DNA of 64,000 nucleotides from Phorcus lineatus (Eukaryota > Mollusca > Gastropoda > Trochida > Trochidae). The position numbers and the translations under genes are program-made. Position 1 is the stretch's first letter. Every line of letters begins with the position of its first letter. Below the pieces are notes generated by a model. That model was not told the DNA's origin and did no database searches. It saw nothing but the letters and a program-made list of their open reading frames with translations. Shown here one piece after another: positions 63,701-64,000 of this stretch. The DNA is taken from NCBI GenBank assembly GCA_921293015.1, contig OV121081.1, forward strand, positions 52,229,877 to 52,293,876, given 5' to 3'.

Positions 63701-64000
63701 GAAACGACAAGAAGGATAGCTTTGTTTTGTCATTTTGTTCTTCCCTATAACTCCAAATTTCTTACGAATAATGTGACTTGTCTCATCATATTATATGATT
63801 TTACAAAACTCTCAGTTTTCAGTTTTTTTATTTAAGATAACTATATATGTTGTATGTAAGCAAACGATTTTATCAAAATTATCCTGTCAAACAATCATTT
63901 CCTTGCAAAATAAATCAACTGCAAATAACAAGATTTTACCAAAAATACGTCTTGACAGATTTCAATTTGATATTTCTTTGTATATGGCACTTTGTCATGA
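60750..64000. other. Gene-free right flank
   Basis: AT-rich. The only structure I see is a perfect 10-bp-arm hairpin, TGCCAATGAA / TTCATTGGCA, at 61921-61947. The 89-codon minus frame at 61444-61713 has no recognisable domain. Confidence 0.4.

Noticed and set aside
1-64000. tRNA genes, rRNA genes and CRISPR arrays
   Set aside because: No convincing tRNA A/B-box pair with cloverleaf potential apart from the SINE-like element, no rRNA similarity seen, and none of the repeats has the regular repeat-spacer layout of CRISPR.

Overview
The window looks like AT-rich nuclear DNA of a lophotrochozoan animal, most probably a mollusc. The one intact gene is an intron-containing nicotinic acetylcholine receptor (nAChR) subunit with GT/AG introns. 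The rest is intergenic DNA holding decayed Tc1/mariner, LINE, SINE-like and MITE-like elements, microsatellites and segmental duplications. There are no operons, prokaryotic genes, rRNA, tRNA or CRISPR arrays. The species is inferred only from the style of the repeats and the receptor.

Layout. 0.26-15.9 kb: a three-copy diverged tandem duplication (array A) interrupted by a Tc1 element at 6121-7760 whose transposase is dead. 15.9-23.2 kb: mostly featureless, with two protein-like open stretches on the minus strand (17.1-18.2 kb), a GC-richer block (18.8-19.8 kb) and two ACT/TAC trinucleotide arrays (20.5 and 21.0 kb). 23.2-24.0 kb: a MITE with TA duplication and a fold-back repeat. 24.2-48.3 kb: a second three-copy duplication (array B; copies B1, B2, B3). 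Each copy carries its own insertion: a LINE in B1, an ~0.8 kb unknown segment in B2, and a SINE-like element in B3. The uninterrupted copies serve as empty sites. A 175-bp hairpin sits at the B1/B2 junction and an ATT microsatellite at the B2/B3 junction. 48.3-53.9 kb: sparse DNA with two weak minus-strand exon candidates and a compound trinucleotide array. 53.93-60.00 kb: the nAChR gene. 60.0-64.0 kb: its probable 3' UTR, then sequence in which I recognise nothing.

The nAChR gene has six coding exons (67, 164, 45, 110, 536 and 560 nt) that sum to 1482 nt, exactly 493 codons plus a stop. The protein has a signal peptide, Cys-loop, vicinal cysteines (alpha type), four membrane segments and a cation-type M2. 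Its introns carry an antisense LINE remnant and a pogo-like element fragment. I see no functional partner for it in the window. Most of the other 53 kb is duplicated or mobile-element DNA without supported genes.
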